Position numbers and translations under genes: made by a program
Notes under the pieces: model-generated
Databases searched by the model: none
What the model was told of the DNA's origin: nothing
The model's input: only the letters and a program-made list of their open reading frames with translations
NCBI GenBank assembly: GCA_902780525.1
Contig: CACZFL010000005.1
Coordinates: forward strand, 124,001-188,000
DNA: 64,000 nucleotides
Direction: 5' to 3'
Source: an uncultured bacterium
GTDB taxonomy: Bacteria > Cyanobacteriota > Vampirovibrionia > Gastranaerophilales > Gastranaerophilaceae
Shown here: in pieces, positions 8,703 to 17,402 of the stretch
How positions within the stretch are numbered: the first letter of the stretch is position 1
Layout: each line of letters begins with the position of its first letter

Positions 8703-10152
8703 AATAGTTGCCGTTATTTTTTGTTTGGTAATTTTTTCACTTTTTATCTTTTTTTCTTTAACAAAAGCTGAAATATATGCAAAGTTGGGCAGTTATTATA
8801 CAAAAAAAGACAATTATAATGTCGCACAGAGTTATTATGAAAAATCATATTTAATGGGTAATAAAAATAAGGATTTCAGAGAAAATTATGTAAATCTTCT
8901 TATTAACTCACCTCTGACTATTAAAGCACAGGAAAGGCTCGTTGATATTGCAGAAGACGGAAACAAAGATACAGCATCAGAATCAGCGAAGTATTTTTTG
9001 TACAATCTGAGACGCGAAATTCATAATAAATATCCGGATAATTACGTTCAGCAGGCAGCTTATAATCAGAAAATTGTTCATTGGGGTAAAATACCGATAA
9101 CTTATGCAATCAAACAGACAAAAGGTATTTCGCCTGAGATTATGCAGGCAGTAAATGATGCTTTTGACAGCTGGGAGAGGGCGAGTTCAGCGCGTATAAG
9201 GTTTGAACGAGTACAAAGGAATGCTGATATCATCGTAAGTTTTACAAATTTTAAAATTACAAATCCAAAAGTTGGTGAAAAATATGTTATAGCTTATACA
9301 GTACCTGATATTTCTTCCAATAAACTTAATAAAATGGATTTAATCCTTAATATATCAAATATCGACGGAACCCTGTTCACTCCCGATCAAATTTATAACA
9401 CAACTCTTCATGAGATTTTTCATGCATTGGGATTTATGGGACATAGTTTTGAAAAAGAAAATATAATGTACGTTGCACAGTCAAACGAACTTGTCTTGAA
9501 CAATGGACGCAGAGAAATATCCGATGCTGATAAATCGACGCTTGAACTTTTTTATAAAGTGCGTCCGGACATAACCAACGCTCAGGAACTCAATTATGAG
9601 TATATTCCATATTCAATCATAGGTGACAATTCGGATATAAATTATGCAAAAGAAGAAGAGGCAAAAAAGTATATTACTAAAGCTCCAAAACTTCCTTCCG
9701 GCTATATTGATTTGGCACAAGCATTAATAAATCAAAAAGATTATGATGGTGCCATCGATAATCTGCAGAAGGCTTTGTATCTTTCAAATAATGACGAAAC
9801 AAAATTTCTGGCATTATACAATCTGGCTGTAGCAAACTATTTTGATAAAGTGCAAGAACTTGCGCTGTTTTATGCAGATAAGGCTATGGAGCTAAAGAAT
9901 GATGACTCGGTTCATGTTTTGAAAGCAGAAATATATAAAAACAATAATGATAACAGCAATGCGATAAAAGAATATGATTATTTATTAAGCAAAAATCCTG
10001 ATAATGAAGAATATGTTGTTAACCTTGTAAATATTTATATATCCAAAAAAAGTTATTTAAAAGCCAGAAAAGTACTAAAAAATTATGTAACAAGAAATCC
10101 ACATCAGAAAAATAACCCACGATTTAAACCCTGTTGGCTTTTGTTGTTGTAA
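8686..10152 (+). CDS. Membrane-anchored matrixin-like metalloprotease with TPR repeats
   Basis: A 488-residue protein with an N-terminal membrane anchor (about 5-25), a short TPR-like helix region (28-75), a metzincin catalytic domain and C-terminal TPR repeats (about 345-480). The zinc motif is complete: H242-E243-x2-H246-x2-G249-x2-G252-H253, with the Met-turn at NIM261Y. The active site would face the periplasm, inferred from the anchor. It overlaps scpB by 17 bases and is part of the scp transcript. The substrate is unknown; peptidase family M10 is the best match. The last residues (WLLLL) are unremarkable and I see no frameshift. Confidence 0.8.
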   Translation: MKNWVKIVAVIFCLVIFSLFIFFSLTKAEIYAKLGSYYTKKDNYNVAQSYYEKSYLMGNKNKDFRENYVNLLINSPLTIKAQERLVDIAEDGNKDTASESAKYFLYNLRREIHNKYPDNYVQQAAYNQKIVHWGKIPITYAIKQTKGISPEIMQAVNDAFDSWERASSARIRFERVQRNADIIVSFTNFKITNPKVGEKYVIAYTVPDISSNKLNKMDLILNISNIDGTLFTPDQIYNTTLHEIFHALGFMGHSFEKENIMYVAQSNELVLNNGRREISDADKSTLELFYKVRPDITNAQELNYEYIPYSIIGDNSDINYAKEEEAKKYITKAPKLPSGYIDLAQALINQKDYDGAIDNLQKALYLSNNDETKFLALYNLAVANYFDKVQELALFYADKAMELKNDDSVHVLKAEIYKNNNDNSNAIKEYDYLLSKNPDNEEYVVNLVNIYISKKSYLKARKVLKNYVTRNPHQKNNPRFKPCWLLLL

Positions 10153-10176
10153 ACATTTTATGATATATTATTTTTT

Positions 10177-10392
10177 ATGAAAACAGAACGTATTCAATCA
10201 GCAATATTAACACCGCAAAAAACAGGATATGCAGCTCTTGGATGTATGGGGCTTACAGTAATGAGTGGTTTTTCGAAAAATAATGTTATCAAAAAAGCGC
10301 ACAAACCACTTTCTGGTTTGACTGTTTTATTCACTGTTTTGCACGTCGGAATCCTTGAATATTACAATTATAAATTTAAGGCTAAGCGTTGA
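10177..10392 (+). CDS. Small membrane protein, unknown
   Basis: A 71-residue protein with a hydrophobic segment at about 18-32 and another at about 44-58, ending in a basic tail (KFKAKR). The opening MKTERIQSAILTPQKTGY is not a signal peptide. No clear ribosome site; a TATGAT-type -10 lies about 18 bases upstream, so translation may be nearly leaderless. It follows the protease after 24 bases. No family recognised. Confidence 0.6.
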   Translation: MKTERIQSAILTPQKTGYAALGCMGLTVMSGFSKNNVIKKAHKPLSGLTVLFTVLHVGILEYYNYKFKAKR

Positions 10393-10413
10393 GCATAGTT
10401 TTAAGCAATAATT

Positions 10414-10446
10414 TTTGTAACAAAATACACTTATTATTGTTACAAA
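10414..10446. promoter_or_regulatory. Inverted repeat upstream of the NrtR-like gene
   Basis: A perfect 9-base inverted repeat, TTTGTAACA (10414-10422) and TGTTACAAA (10438-10446), separated by 15 bases. The TATACAAT box at 10470-10477 follows, so the repeat covers the -35 region. It could be an operator for the regulator encoded downstream. Confidence 0.45.
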
Positions 10447-10487
10447 TACTTTTTCTTAATATTTTTTATTATACAATTAATCTTGGG

Positions 10488-10534
10488 TGAGGGGCGCATG
10501 ACGTGAATATCCCCTCAAACAATTACTCCAGAGG
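10488..10534 (+). promoter_or_regulatory. Leader hairpin that could compete with the ribosome site
   Basis: TGAGGGG (10488-10494) pairs with CCCCTCA (10511-10517) around a 16-base loop. The ribosome site GAGG (10531-10534) could instead pair with the same CCCCTC segment. These two pairings exclude each other, the layout of a translational switch. No known riboswitch class recognised. Confidence 0.35.
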
Positions 10535-10540
10535 TGATGA

Positions 10541-11221
10541 ATGTTTAATGAAGTAAAAACACACGAGATTACGGTCGATACAGTAATACTTACAATAAAG
10601 AACGACGCACTTAACGTCCTTCTTGTAAGACGTAACAATGAACCGTTTAAAGACAAATGGGCAATTCCGGGAGGATATGTCAGAATGTCTGAAAATCTTG
10701 ATGAAGCAGCTGTACGTGTTTTGAAAGAAAAGACAAATGTTGAGAATATTTATCTTGAACAGCTTTATACTTTTGGTGATCCGCTTAGACACCCTGTTTC
10801 AAGAGTTATAACATGTGCATATTTTGCACTGATTCGTTCTGAAGATGTTGATGTAGTTACTACAGATGAACTTTCATGGCATAAAGTTTCCGAGCTTCCG
10901 CCTCTTGCCTTCGACCACAAAGAGATTATTGAATACGCTTTAAAGCGAACACGTGAAAGATTAGAAATGTGTCCTGTTGCATATCAATTGTTAAATGAAA
11001 AATTTACTTTGACAGAAATGCAAAAAGCTTATGAAATGATTATGGAGAAGAAACTCGATAAACGTAATTTCAGAAAGAAAGTTATAACAACAGAAGGGCT
11101 CAGAGAGCTTAATGAGTTCTCAAAATCTTCTTCAAAAAGACCGGCACGTCTTTATACATTCGATAATATCAAATTAAACTCTAAGCGTGCTCATTTTATT
11201 AAAAAAGGGGGTAAACAGTAA
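10541..11221 (+). CDS. NrtR-like Nudix-domain transcriptional regulator
   Basis: A 226-residue protein with an N-terminal Nudix fold (about 8-145) and a C-terminal winged-helix region (about 148-205, ending near YTFDN), the layout of NrtR regulators of NAD metabolism. The Nudix box (G45 to V67) is degraded. G, the first E and the R are present, but the REUxEE core reads R-V-L-K-E-K, losing two catalytic glutamates. This favours ligand sensing over hydrolysis. SD AGAGG lies six bases before the ATG. The stop overlaps the secG start (TAATG). A hydrolase of unusual specificity remains possible. Confidence 0.75.
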   Translation: MFNEVKTHEITVDTVILTIKNDALNVLLVRRNNEPFKDKWAIPGGYVRMSENLDEAAVRVLKEKTNVENIYLEQLYTFGDPLRHPVSRVITCAYFALIRSEDVDVVTTDELSWHKVSELPPLAFDHKEIIEYALKRTRERLEMCPVAYQLLNEKFTLTEMQKAYEMIMEKKLDKRNFRKKVITTEGLRELNEFSKSSSKRPARLYTFDNIKLNSKRAHFIKKGGKQ

Positions 11222-11445
11222 TGTTAAAATTACTTTGGACAATAATGGTTGTATCAGCAATATTAATGATTGTTCTTATTCTTATGCATTCTCCGAAAGG
11301 TGACGGCATTGCAGGAATAGGAAGCGCGGCTCAGATGTTTACATCACAAAAAAGTGCCGAAAAAGGTTTGAATAAATTAACAGGGATTGTAGCTTTGATA
11401 TTTATTCTCTGTGTATTTATTCTTGGCTTTGGGATAGTAAGCTAA
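11221..11445 (+). CDS. secG: Preprotein translocase subunit SecG
   Basis: A 74-residue SecG with two membrane helices (about 3-22 and 50-72). Between them is the conserved cytoplasmic loop with GIGSAAQMFTSQ, typical of SecG. It stimulates protein movement through SecYE. It is coupled to the Nudix gene by a one-base stop/start overlap and is followed by an intrinsic terminator. Confidence 0.93.
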   Translation: MLKLLWTIMVVSAILMIVLILMHSPKGDGIAGIGSAAQMFTSQKSAEKGLNKLTGIVALIFILCVFILGFGIVS

Positions 11446-11468
11446 AAATTAAGATATTTATTGATTAT

Positions 11469-11498
11469 AAAAAAGGACTGAATAATCAGTCCTTTTTT
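11469..11498 (+). terminator. Intrinsic terminator after secG
   Basis: Stem GGACTGA / TCAGTCC (11475-11492) with loop ATAA, flanked by six A and six T. It closes the scpA-to-secG region. Confidence 0.92.
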
Positions 11499-11640
11499 AT
11501 GGGATATTTTTTGTAAACAAATGTAAAATTTTATTTAAAAAAACTAAAGTTTTTTAAAATTATGTCGATAAAGAGAATATCCAGGTTGATTAGTTTATAT
11601 GAATTCAAATTAACGAAATTTTTGTTAGGAGTTCTCTTCA

Positions 11641-12393
11641 ATGGTCGATTATGCATCCGGTTCACAAATGTATTCAAATAATGGTCTATATGATTTTTCA
11701 GCAGAAAGCAACAGACAGGTTGTTGAAAAATTTGTGCAAAGCCTCCAATCAGAAGGTGATTTATCCGATGCTGAAATTAGATTTTTATCACAAAGTAAAG
11801 AGAAAAGATCTTCAGCAAAATTTCTGGAACAAATTTTTTCTACTGAGCTTACAATAGCTAATTATGAAGAATTATTCTGCCTGAAGGATTATACGGCTTT
11901 TGGAGGTACAATAAATCCTGAGCAGGCTGTTCGTAATATAAGATACAAAGACAGTATCGAAAATATCGTTGCAACTGTTCAGATTGATACTCTAAGCAAA
12001 AAAATCAGGGTTCAGAATCTTGGACACATTTTTCCTGTACTCGAGTGCTTCACTCCGTATCAGGTTGGTATGAAAATAAATAATTTGGCAAAATATAATA
12101 ACTGGACCACAGAAGACGGCGGAAATAACCTTTTCAACGGAAATCACGAAGTACGTTATAAAGATGAAAACGGTAACGTTATGGCAGCTGTTATTGCGAA
12201 AGAAGACGGAACTATTGAAACAATTGCCGAATATGAATATAAATCCGGATATCGCTCAAAGATGGTATTAACAAACTGTTATGGCAATTCTATTGTTGCT
12301 TACAATAAATTAAAACAAGTCTGTCAAACAGTTCGGGTAGATATTGACAATGACGGTACCATTGTAGAAATAACGAAAGTATATTCTGATTAG
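11641..12393 (+). CDS. Lineage-specific hypothetical protein
   Basis: A 250-residue soluble protein not assigned to any family. Start ATG follows TAGGAG. The first 40 residues are Ser/Asn-rich without a signal peptide. The second half has alternating strands with short Gly/Asn turns (YKDENGNVM, DIDNDGTIV), which looks like a beta-repeat or RHS-like fold but is too weak to name. It is followed by another lineage-specific gene on the same strand. Confidence 0.65.
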   Translation: MVDYASGSQMYSNNGLYDFSAESNRQVVEKFVQSLQSEGDLSDAEIRFLSQSKEKRSSAKFLEQIFSTELTIANYEELFCLKDYTAFGGTINPEQAVRNIRYKDSIENIVATVQIDTLSKKIRVQNLGHIFPVLECFTPYQVGMKINNLAKYNNWTTEDGGNNLFNGNHEVRYKDENGNVMAAVIAKEDGTIETIAEYEYKSGYRSKMVLTNCYGNSIVAYNKLKQVCQTVRVDIDNDGTIVEITKVYSD

Positions 12394-12499
12394 TCATAAG
12401 TATTAATGTAAATTTTTTGTAACAATATATATCATGCAGTAGCAAAAAACTTTTTTTAAAGCATTTATAATGATGTAATACAAAAAACAGGAATGCTGT

Positions 12500-13585
12500 A
12501 TGAAAATTTATAATATTCAACCAACGGAGAACGCTTTCGGGGCAAAAAAAGGTATGATTGTACCCAAGCGAATATTAATGAAAGACCGTCTCAGAGCAAT
12601 AAATCCCCTTATTGCATCCAAACAAGCGTTAGCGAATGGTATTGCTGCTGCTTCAATGTCAGCTCTTACGCTTAATGAAATTTTAAGAGAAAACGGGCTT
12701 ACGTATTGTAGTGCAGATGAAAATACAATACATACAGCAGCAGGGTATAACGGAGGTTTTTATTCTGTTAATTATGGTGTGCAGGCTACCCCGGAGCAAC
12801 TAAAGGCATATTTTGCACAAACTTTGTTAGACCATGATTATTTAAGACAAGGCGGAATGCTTAATTATAAAGAAATGATTAATCATTTGAAACGTCAGGA
12901 TATTATACAAAAAGGACTGCAGCTTCATACGTACGAACTGAATACAGAAGTTACAGAAGAAGATGCAAAAGATGTCGCTTATACAATGACTAAGTTATCA
13001 AAAAAATTCATAAAACCAAAGAAGTTATTTTTTATTGGAAATGATGCTTTTTACTATGATTACATCGACAAAACAGCATACAGTATTCCGCTAAATACTT
13101 CTTCATGCAAAAGTGCAGCAAGTGCATTCAGAACGTGTCAGTTCATAACAGACAGTAAAAATAATACAATAGGATATACACAAAATTCTTATGATTTATT
13201 CCAGAAAAACAGGGTTGATAAGACGTATGAAGAACAACAAGCGCTGAGCGATGTTCTTCCGCCTGTAGCGGATGCTTCAAATAATAAATTATATGCGGAA
13301 GCTTTCCGGTTTGGTAATACAGAACAATACAACAGGCAGGTTGATCAGGTTTTCCCGTCTATATATGATCATCTTGAAAGAAAACTTGGAATTGATTATG
13401 TAACAAAAGATATGCTTCAAGTTGTTAAACTTCAAGATAAAAACGAAAGACCTGTTTTCAGAATATGTTTTTACGATTCCTCAATAGGGCGTTCTCTAGT
13501 TTATGACGAACAGGGAAAATATTTGTTCCAAATGCAATATCATAAGGATGCTTTTGGCAAAATAATAGCTTGCTCCAAATATTAA
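12500..13585 (+). CDS. Lineage-specific hypothetical protein with N-terminal FGA motif
   Basis: A 361-residue protein of unknown function. It opens MKIYNIQPTENAFGAKKG, a short Asn-rich start ending in F-G-A that resembles the NFKA start of the protein at 17531-19381. No signal peptide. The C-terminus (about 310-361) is strand-rich with YDSSIGRSLVYDEQGKYLF. A TATAAT at 12466-12471 could be its -10 box. Its stop codon overlaps the recJ stop by four bases, so the two genes converge without a gap. Confidence 0.65.
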   Translation: MKIYNIQPTENAFGAKKGMIVPKRILMKDRLRAINPLIASKQALANGIAAASMSALTLNEILRENGLTYCSADENTIHTAAGYNGGFYSVNYGVQATPEQLKAYFAQTLLDHDYLRQGGMLNYKEMINHLKRQDIIQKGLQLHTYELNTEVTEEDAKDVAYTMTKLSKKFIKPKKLFFIGNDAFYYDYIDKTAYSIPLNTSSCKSAASAFRTCQFITDSKNNTIGYTQNSYDLFQKNRVDKTYEEQQALSDVLPPVADASNNKLYAEAFRFGNTEQYNRQVDQVFPSIYDHLERKLGIDYVTKDMLQVVKLQDKNERPVFRICFYDSSIGRSLVYDEQGKYLFQMQYHKDAFGKIIACSKY

Positions 13586-15927
13586 ATATCTTTTGTCATA
13601 AAGCTGATTTTATAGTCGTTTATTGATTTTAATTGTTCCTTAAAATCTGTATATTTAATAGTTTGTACGGCTTTTGAAAGTTCAACCGTATTTACAAACT
13701 GAATGGTGAAGATATCCTCTTTGAAGCCGTTAATTTTAATCATACCCGCATCTTCAAAAATCTCAAGCAGCGTTTCTGTTGCTACGTTTGTGAGTCCTAA
13801 AGCTGATGCGGCACGTGTAATATTAAAATGTCCATTCAAATTGTTGCATGTATATCTGAGCATTCCGGAAAAGGTTTTTAATATATTTTCTTCTTGATTT
13901 TTTTCTCCGGAATAATTCATATAATGAGTATCATCTGCTCCGACTGCTTGTGTAACCGAGTTGAAAATATCGCTGTCAGCAGGGTAATCAAAGAATATTA
14001 AAATATCTTTTTTATCTGTGTTTAATCTGTTTATAACAGAGTCTGTAATGTATTTATATGGTTTTAGTTTTTCTGCAATATTTTTGTTTTCGACAAAAAC
14101 AGCTACAGTTTTTTCGGTGTCTTTGATATATTCGTTAATCTGCTGCAGCATAGCCGTTTTCTTCCTGTGGTCAAAAACCCTTTGCTTATTTTTTTCTTCT
14201 TTCTCCAGCCCGTCTGCGTGCATATCTTTTATAATGAGCTGAACGTTGGTTAATCCGTTATAAACATTTATCTGCGGATAAAAAACAATATCAGCCCTGT
14301 CACCTTTAAGCAGAGGAATGTCGCCTTTAGACCACCAAATACAGTCATAATTTCCATTTGACCATTCCATAACAAGTTTTAAATGTTCTTTTGTTGAGCC
14401 CATAAGTTTTTTTTCTTTAAGCGTTAAATTATTAACAACAAAAGACGGCGAAGGGTTTGACATTCCGAATGGTTCTAATTTTGATATTTCTTCCACCAGA
14501 GAGATATCAATATCTTCAGGAGAGAGTTCCATATCAACATTAATGGAAGGAACAAGTTTTTGTCCGTTTAACATTTCATCTACTGTTTGATTTATAGCTT
14601 TTTTAACTTCATCAAAACTGGTTATTTCCGTAGAAAAAGTAAAACCTCCTGCAAGCTGATGTCCGCCAAAACCTTCCAGTTTATCAGAGATGTTTGTCAA
14701 AATATCATAAATGCTAAGTTCTTTTACCCCTCTTGCTGAGCAGCGGTAAGTTTTTGTTTTCTCTGAATAAGTCATTATGAATGTAGGTTTATAATACTTT
14801 TCAACAAATTTAGAAGCGGCAATCCCTATTACTCCGATGTGCCAATCCGGGTTCGCAAGTACAATTGCGTTATCCCTGCTTTTTGAGTTTATCCACATAT
14901 CATCAGCTTCTTTAAATAAGTCTGAAACCATTCTCTGGCGTTCTTTATTCAGGTTTTCCAGCTGCATAATGCATAACTCAATTTCCTGCTTATTGTCAGA
15001 TATCATTAGTTTTACGGCAGGGTCAACAGATTCAATTCTCCCGGAAGCGTTAATACGAGGCGCAATGGTGAATGCTACTTGCTCAGATGTAAGTCCGTTT
15101 TCGGTACTTACGCCGGCATGGTCAAGCAGTCTTTTAAGGCCGTAGTGTTTACCCTGTGCGATAAGCTCAAGACCTTTTTTTACAAAATATCTGTTTTCTC
15201 CGATAAGCGGAACTAAATCAGCAATAGTTCCGACAGTTACAAATGGCAGAATCTCATAGCTGAAGTTTAGTTTATCATATTTTTCCAAAACTCCCTGAGC
15301 AAGTTTAAATGCAACACCAACACCGGCAAGAGATGTCAGGTACTCAATCTGAAGCGGAGTTAGTTTGTCGTTGAGTGCGTTTATTGCTTTTGGGTTTATT
15401 ATTGCATAAGCACTCGGAAGTTCTTCCGGTGCTTCGTGGTGGTCTGTAATAATTACATCACGCCCGTGGCAGTTAATTAAGCCGATTTCTTTTGCGCTGC
15501 TGATACCGTTGTCAACGGTTATAATAAGTTTAGGATTTTTTTTACTTAAAAGTGTCAGAATAGTTTTTGAATTTAGTCCGTGCCCTTCTGTATCTCTGTC
15601 AGGAATATAATAATCAACATTTCCTCCGAGGAAGCGGAATGTTTTAACAAGAACGGAAGTTGCGGTTACACCGTCAGCATCAAAATCACCATATATAAGA
15701 ATGTTTTCCTTTTCATCAATCGCTTTAACGATTCGCTCAACTGCTTTTGGCATATCACAAAAAGCATTAGGGTGCATTAATGTAATTTCAAGAGGATTTA
15801 AAAACTCTCGTTTTGCCTCCTCCGATTTAATGCCCCTAATTTCTAATAATTTGTCTATAACAGAGGTTTTGTTCCCTGTTTTTACCCATTTACCCCCGCT
15901 AATGAGCCATTCTTTTCTTCCAAGCAT
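13582..15927 (-). CDS. recJ: Single-stranded-DNA exonuclease RecJ
   Basis: A 781-residue RecJ, the 5'-3' single-strand exonuclease of recombination and mismatch repair. DHH-family metal motifs are clear: IYGDFDADGVTAT (about 78-90), TVDNGIS, and DVIITDHHE. The DHHA1 region with GGHQLAGGF follows at about 420, then the OB-fold region (about 450-560). The protein is longer than the roughly 570-residue proteobacterial form, with about 200 extra C-terminal residues of unassigned function, as in some Firmicutes. It overlaps the ctpA 3' end by 46 bases, suggesting co-expression. Confidence 0.95.
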   Translation of the reverse strand: MLGRKEWLISGGKWVKTGNKTSVIDKLLEIRGIKSEEAKREFLNPLEITLMHPNAFCDMPKAVERIVKAIDEKENILIYGDFDADGVTATSVLVKTFRFLGGNVDYYIPDRDTEGHGLNSKTILTLLSKKNPKLIITVDNGISSAKEIGLINCHGRDVIITDHHEAPEELPSAYAIINPKAINALNDKLTPLQIEYLTSLAGVGVAFKLAQGVLEKYDKLNFSYEILPFVTVGTIADLVPLIGENRYFVKKGLELIAQGKHYGLKRLLDHAGVSTENGLTSEQVAFTIAPRINASGRIESVDPAVKLMISDNKQEIELCIMQLENLNKERQRMVSDLFKEADDMWINSKSRDNAIVLANPDWHIGVIGIAASKFVEKYYKPTFIMTYSEKTKTYRCSARGVKELSIYDILTNISDKLEGFGGHQLAGGFTFSTEITSFDEVKKAINQTVDEMLNGQKLVPSINVDMELSPEDIDISLVEEISKLEPFGMSNPSPSFVVNNLTLKEKKLMGSTKEHLKLVMEWSNGNYDCIWWSKGDIPLLKGDRADIVFYPQINVYNGLTNVQLIIKDMHADGLEKEEKNKQRVFDHRKKTAMLQQINEYIKDTEKTVAVFVENKNIAEKLKPYKYITDSVINRLNTDKKDILIFFDYPADSDIFNSVTQAVGADDTHYMNYSGEKNQEENILKTFSGMLRYTCNNLNGHFNITRAASALGLTNVATETLLEIFEDAGMIKINGFKEDIFTIQFVNTVELSKAVQTIKYTDFKEQLKSINDYKISFMTKDI

Positions 15928-17108
15928 GTTTGTTCTTTCAGTATTTCAATTGCTTTTTTCAGCTGAACATCATCTTTTGCGTCAGCATTTTCTTTTTTAA
16001 ATTCTACCACAACGTCAGGTGTTATGCCTTTTTTGTGAATATCAGTTCCAGAAGGTGTTAAATACCTTTGGATTGTAATATTTACTCCTGCTTCGTCTGG
16101 CAGACGGTTAATCTCCTGAACCAGCCCTTTTCCGAAAGACTGTTCTCCGACGATAGTTGCTCTGTGGTTATCTTTTAATGCTCCGCTCAAAATTTCGCTG
16201 GCGGACGCAGAACCTTTATTAATAAGTACAACAATCGGTTTCTCCGTAACCTGATGTCTTCTTGCTCTTGTTGTTGTTTTGTAGCTGTCACGGTCAACAG
16301 TACTTACAATAACACCACCGTTTAAAAGCATATCAGAAATGTATATTGCATTGGTTAAAAGCCCGCCAGGATTTGAACGAAGGTCAATTATAAACCCTTT
16401 TGCGTCGGGTGAGTTGTTTAAGATTGTTTCAATCTCACCTGCTGCATTTTTGCTTATAAACGAACTTAATCGGATGTATTTAATCCCTTCAGGTATTGCT
16501 GTTTCAAACGGCGGTTTTTCTGATACGGATTTTATTTCAATCTCATCACGAACAATACTGTACCATTTGTTGGGAACATCTTTTCTTTTGATAAGAAGTT
16601 TTACTGTTGTACCCTTTTCACCTCTGATTTTATCAGCAGCAACATCAATGCTTATACCTTTTGTGCTTTCTCCGTTAATTTCTAGAATCTCGTCATCCGC
16701 AAGAAGTCCGGCACGTTCGGCAGGAGAATCTTCCAGCGGTGCAATAATTACTAATTTTCCGTCCCTGATGCCAATTTGAGTACCGATACCTTTTAGAGAA
16801 CCCTTAATTGACTGATTTTCTTCCGAAAATTCCTTTGGATCAAGAAATCTTGTGTATGGATCATCAAGGCTTGCGAGCATTGTTTCTATTGCAACATAAG
16901 CATCTTCTTTTGTTTTTAACTTATGCTCGTATCTGTATCTCCAACGGTTCCAGTCCTGCGAATTATCTGTGGGGTCATAGTATTTTTTATTAATCAGTGA
17001 CCAAACATTATCATAAAGTTCGTCAGGGGTTGCCGAATAGACATTGCCTATTGTTGTAAATACTGCTGTCAGTAATATTAAACCTGATGTTATAAATCTT
17101 TTCTTCAT
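15882..17108 (-). CDS. ctpA: Carboxyl-terminal processing protease (S41A)
   Basis: A 408-residue periplasmic serine protease. A signal peptide (about 1-25, ending VYSA) precedes a helical region. A PDZ domain follows (about 100-175, with GIGTQIG and LEDSPAERAGL), then the S41 core. The catalytic Ser is in KGSASASEILSG (about 300) and the general-base Lys in EQSFGKGLVQ (about 325). It trims C-termini of exported proteins. AGAGG lies just before the ATG. It is transcribed into recJ. Confidence 0.95.
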   Translation of the reverse strand: MKKRFITSGLILLTAVFTTIGNVYSATPDELYDNVWSLINKKYYDPTDNSQDWNRWRYRYEHKLKTKEDAYVAIETMLASLDDPYTRFLDPKEFSEENQSIKGSLKGIGTQIGIRDGKLVIIAPLEDSPAERAGLLADDEILEINGESTKGISIDVAADKIRGEKGTTVKLLIKRKDVPNKWYSIVRDEIEIKSVSEKPPFETAIPEGIKYIRLSSFISKNAAGEIETILNNSPDAKGFIIDLRSNPGGLLTNAIYISDMLLNGGVIVSTVDRDSYKTTTRARRHQVTEKPIVVLINKGSASASEILSGALKDNHRATIVGEQSFGKGLVQEINRLPDEAGVNITIQRYLTPSGTDIHKKGITPDVVVEFKKENADAKDDVQLKKAIEILKEQTCLEEKNGSLAGVNG

Positions 17109-17270
17109 TGTTAACCTCTACTCCTCTTTATTATAAAATAAAAAGCGCTCTTTATATTATACTACACAATTATTTTTTATTTTTCAAATGGGTGGGGGGT
17201 AAATACGGGGGGATAAATTTGTAAATACTGTGCAGTATAAAGTATGGGGGTGTGATTACGTATGTAAATG
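17109..17270. other. Intergenic region upstream of ctpA with G-rich tract and inverted repeat
   Basis: Lower half of a 422-base gap without a convincing gene. It holds possible minus-strand -10 boxes for ctpA (TATAAT complements at 17130-17135 and 17156-17161). Plus-strand G runs occur at 17190-17192, 17194-17199, 17207-17212 and 17235-17239, extreme for this AT-rich genome. An inverted repeat ATACTG/CAGTAT lies at 17225-17238. The rest of the gap is described as a candidate RNA (17271-17402); 17403-17530 holds only AT-rich leader-like DNA. Confidence 0.5.
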
Positions 17271-17402
17271 TAAAAGAGCCCCGCGAACGAGACTCTTTGT
17301 TTTCTTTGCTGAACATATAGTCCAACATACTACTCAACTTAATGTCTGTCCCGAAATCTTTTGCATTAATCCCTTGTAACAGTTCAAAATGAAAGACATC
17401 AG
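17271..17402 (-). ncRNA. Candidate structured small RNA
   Basis: Three consecutive helices form on the minus strand. TGATGTCT (17401-17394) pairs with AGACATTA (17347-17340) with one G-U. GTTGGAC (17326-17320) pairs with GTTCAGC (17314-17308). A terminator-like stem AAAGAGTCTCG/CGGGGCTCTTT (17298-17273) has a TTCG loop and four T after it. The last helix is continuous only in minus-strand RNA, where C-A mismatches of the plus strand become G-U. A TATAAT lies just upstream (minus strand, about 17417-17412). A TTG-start 78-codon frame (17406-17170) also crosses it, but its ribosome site is 22 bases away. Confidence 0.4.

Noticed and set aside
12436-12459. A-run/T-run hairpin after the gene at 11641-12393
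   Set aside because: Only A and T pairs; not a credible terminator.
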